Shown piece by piece: positions 58,173-64,000 of a DNA stretch of 64,000 nucleotides; positions within the stretch are counted from its first letter, which is position 1; every line of letters begins with the position of its first letter. The notes under the pieces were generated by a model. It was given only the letters and a program-made list of their open reading frames with translations, did not search any database and was not told the origin of the DNA. The position numbers and the translations under genes are program-made. This DNA is from Avena insularis (Eukaryota; Streptophyta; Magnoliopsida; Poales; Poaceae): assembly GCA_023614405.1 (NCBI GenBank), contig CM042688.1:381535331-381599330 (forward strand). The letters run 5' to 3'.

Positions 58173-58186
58173 GGATCTAATACCAA
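58173..58186 (-). promoter_or_regulatory. Primer-binding site (tRNA-Met type), degenerate
   Basis: Two bases inside the LTR edge, the minus strand reads TTGGTATTAGATCC, close to the TGGTATCAGAGC complementary to the 3' end of initiator tRNA-Met used by most plant LTR elements. It fixes this side of the LTR as the start of a minus-strand element whose body lies to the left. Confidence 0.8.
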
Positions 58187-58188
58187 CT

Positions 58189-61100
58189 TGTCAACACCCG
58201 GATTTTTAATCCTAGATGCCCATTATGCCATACATCGCAATCCCAGGATTACCATTTTTGCGAGACATAACAGATTGGATATCATAGTACATCATCCATT
58301 ACAAACCATAATAAAGTCTTACAACAAAATAAAGGATCTCATGATCTAGTCTTTCTACAATCAAGTAGCGGAATAAATAGTGTAGCGGTGGGGTCCATCT
58401 TTAGAGTCATAGGCAATGCTGACAATGAGATATAGTCCTAGTTATCATAGCTGTCCTGTTGTCCTTCATCTTGGTAGTCTCCTTCATAGTCTGGCCATAG
58501 GAATAGCCAGGGAAAAAAATCCATGAGTACTCTTTAAGTACTCGCAAACTACCACTAACAAGTAGTATAGTTCTAGTAAGAATACTAACTCTAAGTTTAA
58601 TTGTGAAGTTATGTTTGAAACCTAAGCTGAGTTCATAAACAAAGAAAGATAAAAGAAGTTTGAAAACACCTAAGTGGGAACTTAATTATCATAGTCACAA
58701 CTCTGTTGTGGTCAAGTCTTGTCACAATTCATTTCATAAGTTGTTTTGAAAACATCTGACAACGGAACAGTATGGCCACTCCAACTGTCCATAACCGCGG
58801 ATGCAGCTATTCGAATAGTTTGACACTCTACAGAGGTGGTACACTTTCACCACAAGATTCGATACATCTGTCAGGTATAACCCTGAATCATCATACTTAG
58901 TATGCAGATAATCAAACCTAACCTTACCTTTACACACCCTAGTATAAGCACCTCTCCTATGAGCATGGCCTCCCAACCATGACCATCTGTCATCTTGGGC
59001 ACTGCATAGGTGGACAACATTGAAAGGTAGCCTCATCTCAGACCTCTCCCACGAGGGAACTAATACTAATGCATATAAACTTCCAGGTAAGCCTTACCCA
59101 ATTCAGGTATTGTGGTTGTACGGTAAAAATTGGAATGGTATCGCATCCGAACCCAACCATCAGTTTTATATAAGGGCTAAGGCTCATGCCTCAACATTTT
59201 CATCATCATAAACCATTTGTGTTTCTCAACACATGTCAAAACATCTCAATGGAATGAATCATCATTCCAAGGTTTTCACAAGTCATTTTCACCAAGTATT
59301 CCCATCTAAAGTGAATCAAGTTTTGGGTTTTGTTCCAACTACTAAGTTAAGAGTGTTCACTAATATGGGATGCAAACCTCAATATCATGCCATAGAATGG
59401 CATCTAATTCTAACTAGATAGGTCAAGTTTTATACTCTTTATGCTACCTTTAAACAAGTAAAGGACTTTGGTAAAGTAAAGAAAGTAAAGCTTGTAAATA
59501 AACTTGGAGTAGGTATAAGTCAAAGTGGTATAACTAAAGCATGCCTAATGCATTTTCTTAGGTTATCTAGATTAATTCTAACTTTCTAACAATAGCTTGC
59601 CTTGGTTGGTGCAGTGGTTGAAGTTTTCTTCCTCCTCCTCTTGGTAGAACTCCTCCTCCTCGTAGACTTGGTCGGTACTATCGTCTATAAATACATACGG
59701 GATACACAATCACCAAACAAATACTTAACTAGTCTACTTAGCACACTAAGGCACACATTTTATGATCTAGTATCATCACAAACATCACAAGGTTTAATGA
59801 ACTAGCTTCATCCTTTTTATTTGAGAAAAGTAATTTCTACTCATTGAAATTAACCAAGATTTAATATTCTCCAATTAAAATATGGGATCATGTGGACGCA
59901 TGTCATCACCACATATTCTAACATATGGGAATGTGATTTAAAGGTTGGATCATATTTTAATAAGTTCAAGTTTAATAATTAATGATTTAAAGTGACTAGA
60001 AATTCCTATATAGCATTATTTTGGTACTAGTCCAAATTCGCTGCATGCCTAACTTAATATTATTACGTATTCAGATAGGTATGGTTAAATGTGATTTTTG
60101 AGAGTTGGAATCAACTCAAAATCTATTATGGTTGATTTTATAGAAATGTTTGAATGTGCAAAAGCTTCTGTTTTGTTATTTTAACTAGGAGAGATATCTA
60201 ACTCTAAAAGATTTAAATCCAACGGGCTTGGATAAATATTTTCAGTAGCTTTCCAACAAAATTGGAATCACTCAATTTGGTTCAGTAAAACTCTCTGAAA
60301 TGATTTTTAAACTAAGGGACAAAATTGATTCTAAATCTAAATAGAAAAACCTATATTTGAATCTACGGGCTTAGGCGGGAAACTAATTGGGCCGGCCCAA
60401 TGGCGCTCCGTGGCGCAGAGGGCGACTGACAGGAGGGTCCCGCATGTCAGCAGCGCTTAAAACCTGAAGCGATACGGGACGATCTGGGCCACACGATTAG
60501 AACATAGATCGACGGCTCACGGTCGTCGTCGACGACGGACTCGTCGCCAGTGAGACTGAACCCTAAAGAGCCGGTGGGGGTCTACTGGGGACGTACCAGG
60601 GCTTCAGCTAGTGCAGCGAGGCGAGCAGACGAACTGGTGGACAACGGCGGACTCAGGCGAGGTCGAGGTAGGGACTGAGGTGGACGAAATCGATAGGGAC
60701 TTCTCCTCCTTTGCAGCGTCTACCTCTGATGGAATTCCAGTGAACGGCGGCTCGAGCGGCTCCGGCGAGAGAGGGGAAACGGTCAGTGGAGAGAGGGAAG
60801 TGAGATGGTGTGAAGAAATGGTCTGGGCTGGCGTCTCCGACGAGGGCGATACAGAGGGCTACCGGCATGGGCGAGGTAGGCAGACGGTGGTCGGTCTGCT
60901 GGCAGTCAGCTACGGCGCAATGGCGCGGCTAGGGGCGGCGCCTAACGGCCAGGGGCTTCCCGCGCTCTGAGGGACAGAGGCGGTGCTCAACGCGGCTCCC
61001 GGCGACTGTGGGTCGCACGACGGTGCACGGCCATGTCTGGCGGGGTGCTGGGTTGATGGCGGAGCGGCGTGCGTGATTTGGTGTCGAGGCCCGGTCTGAG

Positions 61101-62043
61101 GCGTGCTGGCGGCGATCGCGCTCTGGCACGCTCTGGCTGCACGCAGAGAGGAAGGGAGGCTAGGATCTAGGGTGGTCTAGTGGCTATATGCGGCCGTGGG
61201 GTGGACCGTGGGCGGCGGTGAGGTCACGCCTCACTCCCTAGAGTGGCGGAGAGGGGCTGGCGGTCTGCCGCGGCTCGAGCACGATCAGCCGGCGATCATG
61301 GCGTCGAGGCGGCATGGCACTGGCGCCAGGGGCTACGGATAGGGGTGGTTTTGGTCTGGTTGGGCCTGGGGGAGACCAAGGTGATTAATGCACACCAATT
61401 GGCTCGAAAATATTTGCTCCTAAACAGTATTAGTTATGCCACTTTTTATCTGCCTGCAAACTGTTCGATCAAATGGCCGCATGAAGAAAATATTTGAATT
61501 TTTGGGAGATTTTTGGTGGAGTGGTTCATCTCATGCTTAAGCACGTAGGTTTGCTTGGGATTTGGAAATGAAGTTCATTTGAGTGGTTTTGAAAAAGTGG
61601 TATCTAGACATATGAACTAGATTCAATTTTCAAATGTCATTTAAATTTAGAGTTTGAAAGTTTTTGGGATGAAACTTGGTACATCACTACTTGTACTAGT
61701 AAGGGGTGCAAAGAACCACAATTGTTTCTGTTAAGATTTGAGTGCTAGGAATAGCCAAAGTAGGCTATGTGATTAAAATGGCAAAAGTGACCATTTGCTT
61801 ATTTAATTCTTTTTGATTTATTTTTCTTTGGGATTTGCTTGGGGATGATATAGATGATGTGTAATTCACCTTAGAGTCATTTTACAATCAATAGATCACT
61901 CAAACATGGTAATTCAAAACAACTCCTATTTAAATGCATACTCATATGAATGCTTAAAGATTTTTAAATGGAAAAGTTTTTGTTAACCCTAAATTGGGTA
62001 GATTTGATATTGATCACTTGGATTAAAGTTTTGGGATGTTACA
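58189..62043 (-). mobile_element. Complete 3,855-bp LTR shared by two Ty3/gypsy internal regions
   Basis: Plus-strand ends are tgtcaacacccgg and gggatgttaca, a TG...CA pair. A primer-binding site touches its left edge and a polypurine tract its right edge, so it serves as 5' LTR for gag on its left and 3' LTR for pol on its right. The left 2.45 kb is duplicated at 46,333-48,762. Middle sequence (60,600-61,350) is GC-rich and gives long composition-driven frames that I do not call genes; 61,500-62,030 is AT-rich. Confidence 0.9.
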
Positions 62044-64000
62044 AACCTTCCCCCCTTAAACAAAATCTCGTCCCGATATTTAAGAAAGAAAACGAGGAGC
62101 TAAAGATATCTGGGAACTCAGTCCTAATGTAATCTTCTCGCTCCCAAGTGGCTTCTTCAGTATGGTTGCTCCATTGGACCTTGAGAAATTTGATACTCCG
62201 GGTCCTGGTGGTTCTGTAGGCTTCCTCCAAGATACGGATATGTCAGGTCCTTGTTGATATCAACAACTCGGTGATCGATGTTCTTGAAAACTTCAGTCTT
62301 CTCCGGCACTTCTAAGCATTTGCGAAGTAACGAGATATGGAACACATTATGGATGGCTGACATCTCTTCGGGCAGTTCCAGTTGATATGATACTTCTCCT
62401 TGATGGTTCAGAATCTTGAAGGGTCCAATATATCTGGGGGCTAACTTTCCTTTCAGACTAAAATGCTAGGTTCCCTTCAATGGCGAAACCTTGAGATATA
62501 CAAAATCTCCAACATTGAAAGTCAGGTCTCTCCTTCTCTTGTCAGCATAACTCTTCTATCTGGATTGGGCGGTCTTGAGGTGCTCATGGACTTTGTGAAC
62601 TTTCTCTTCAGCTTCTCGGAGAATGTCGGGTCCAAAAATCTGACTCTCTCCTACTTGCGACCAATTCAAAGGGGTACGACACTTTCTTCCGTATAAGAAC
62701 TCAAATGGTGCCATTTGCAAACTAGCTTGATAACTGTTGTTGTATGAGAATTCTGCGAAAGGCAGGCAGTCTTCCCATTTTGATCCGTACTCCAACACAC
62801 AAGCTCTCAACATATCTTCTAGGATTTGGTTGACTCTTTCAGTCTGTCCATCAGTTTGCGGGTGATAAGCGGTGCTGAAAGTCAACTTGGTTCTTAATCC
62901 TTCTTGAACTTTCTGCCAAAATCTCGAGGTAAATTGAGTTCCTCGATCTGATACGATGGTCTTGGGGGTTCCATGCAGACTAACAATTCTAGCAATATAC
63001 AACTCTGCTAGCTTCGAACTCTGGTAGGTTGTCTTGACAGGTATAAAGTGAGCTACTTTGGACAGTCTATCAACGATGAACCAAATTGAGTCATTTCCCC
63101 TACTAGAAGTAGGCAAACCAGTGATAAAGTCCATTCCGACGGAATCCCATTTCCATTCCGGAATCTGCAAGGGTTGCAACAGTCCTGCGGGTCTTTAATG
63201 TTCCGCTTTTACTCTTTGACAGATATCACACTTGGCGATGTAGCTTCCGATTTCTCTCTTCATCTTGTGCCACCAAAATTGCTCTTTCAAATCTTGATAT
63301 ATCTTCGTCCCTCCGGGGTGGATAGAATAAATAGAATCATGAGCTTCCTGCATGATAACTTGCTTCAGCTCCGAATCTACTGGCACACAGATACGGCCTT
63401 TGTACCACAGAACTCCTTCTTCGTCTTCGGTGAATCCAGGTACCTTTCCTGTACCAATACGACATTTGATTCCGTCGATACTTTCATTTCCCTTTTGGGC
63501 TTCCTTGATTTGGCTAATCAAGGTGGGTTGAAGTTCAATGCTAGCTAAAAATCCTTTGCTAACTAGCTCAGTTCTAAACTGCTCCAACTCCTCATACGAA
63601 CTTGGCTGCTTCTCCTTGATCATGGTGTTTAACCTACACGGCAATCTGCTAAGAGCATCCGCTACCACATTGGCTTTGCCGGGGTGATAGTGAATGTCAA
63701 GGTCATAATCCTTGATTAACTCTATCCATCTCCTTTGCCTCATATTCAGCTCCTTCTGAGTGAAAATATACTTCAAGATTTTGTGATCTGAGTAAATCTC
63801 ACAGCGATTACCCATAACATAATGACGCCATGTCTTCAATGCCAATACTATGGCTGCTAACTCAAGATCATGGGTAGGGTAATTCTGCTCATGCTGCTTC
63901 AGTTGTCGAGACAGATATGTGATGACTTTTCCTTCTTGCATCAATACACATCCAAGACCAATCTTGGATGCATCACAATACACATCAAACGACTTCTTGA
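62039..64000 (-). pseudogene. Ty3/gypsy (chromovirus-type) pol: RNase H, integrase, chromodomain-like end (partial)
   Basis: The reading enters from the window edge inside RNase H ([15 protein letters not shown], then [34 protein letters not shown]). Next is the integrase zinc domain ([15 protein letters not shown], then CDICQRVK), then the core with VGMDFITGLP, TIVSDRGTQF and DGQTERVNQILEDML carrying the D, D and E positions. The C-terminal part has [22 protein letters not shown] and [17 protein letters not shown], a chromodomain-like end. Stops: TAA 63,195-63,197, TAG 62,556-62,558, TAG 62,466-62,468, and a frameshift near 62,230. The terminal TAA (62,039-62,041) lies inside the LTR. Reverse transcriptase, protease and gag would lie beyond the window. 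The copy is inactive. Confidence 0.93.
62046..62057 (-). promoter_or_regulatory. Polypurine tract of the right gypsy element
   Basis: The minus strand reads AAGGGGGGAAGG, followed two bases later by the LTR start TGTAACATCCC. Such a tract primes plus-strand DNA synthesis in LTR elements. The polyprotein frame runs through it and stops inside the LTR. Confidence 0.88.

Noticed and set aside
60611..61500. Plus-strand frames of 84-119 codons in the GC-rich part of the gypsy LTR
   Set aside because: They lie inside the LTR, are composition-driven and have no recognisable domain or counterpart in the other LTR copy.

Overview
The window looks like repeat-rich intergenic DNA of a large-genome grass, most likely a Triticeae species (wheat, Aegilops or barley group). 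The reasons are CACTA transposons carrying kilobase-scale tandem arrays, chromodomain-type Ty3/gypsy elements, a Stowaway MITE with CTCCCTC-type ends, plant GT-AG introns and grass-type transposase families. This is inference from sequence style; no search was run. I see no intact conventional host gene. Nearly every coding unit is a transposon gene or a broken or captured gene fragment.

Layout. 1-938: end of an LTR. 939-8,660: a minisatellite of 39/43/48/51-bp modules with higher-order structure. 8,945-11,943: a direct duplication of a gene of unknown function; copy A is frameshifted and copy B has lost most of its exons. 12,083-13,557 (minus): a decayed DEDDy 3'-5' exonuclease-like gene with a zinc-ribbon/coiled-coil tail. 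14,060-16,940: LTR remnant and non-coding retroelement-like DNA.

16,941-43,978: a structurally complete 27,038-bp CACTA element with TCT target duplications. It holds a GRF zinc-finger gene fragment, a TNP2-type transposase (minus), a B3-like gene (minus), a Stowaway MITE, a 12-kb array of 355-bp repeats with a five-unit higher-order period, and a TNPA/Transposase_24-type gene (plus). TNP2 and TNPA are transcribed outwards from the array. Both are riddled with stops, so this copy could probably be moved only by another element's proteins.

44,731-46,303: an LTR. 46,333-64,000: Ty3/gypsy chromovirus-like DNA on the minus strand. A 3.86-kb LTR (58,189-62,043) has a primer-binding site on its left and a polypurine tract on its right, so it is shared by two internal regions: gag to its left and pol (integrase, RNase H) to its right. 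The left element lost pol and part of its outer LTR. A second CACTA-type element (about 48,815-56,148), with GTGGCGCAT subterminal repeats, sits at the break. It carries a TNPA-like gene ending in a catalytically degenerate Ulp1-like domain, plus an intact 80-aa ORF joining an RNase H1-type hybrid-binding (viroplasmin-like) domain to a C-terminal membrane segment.
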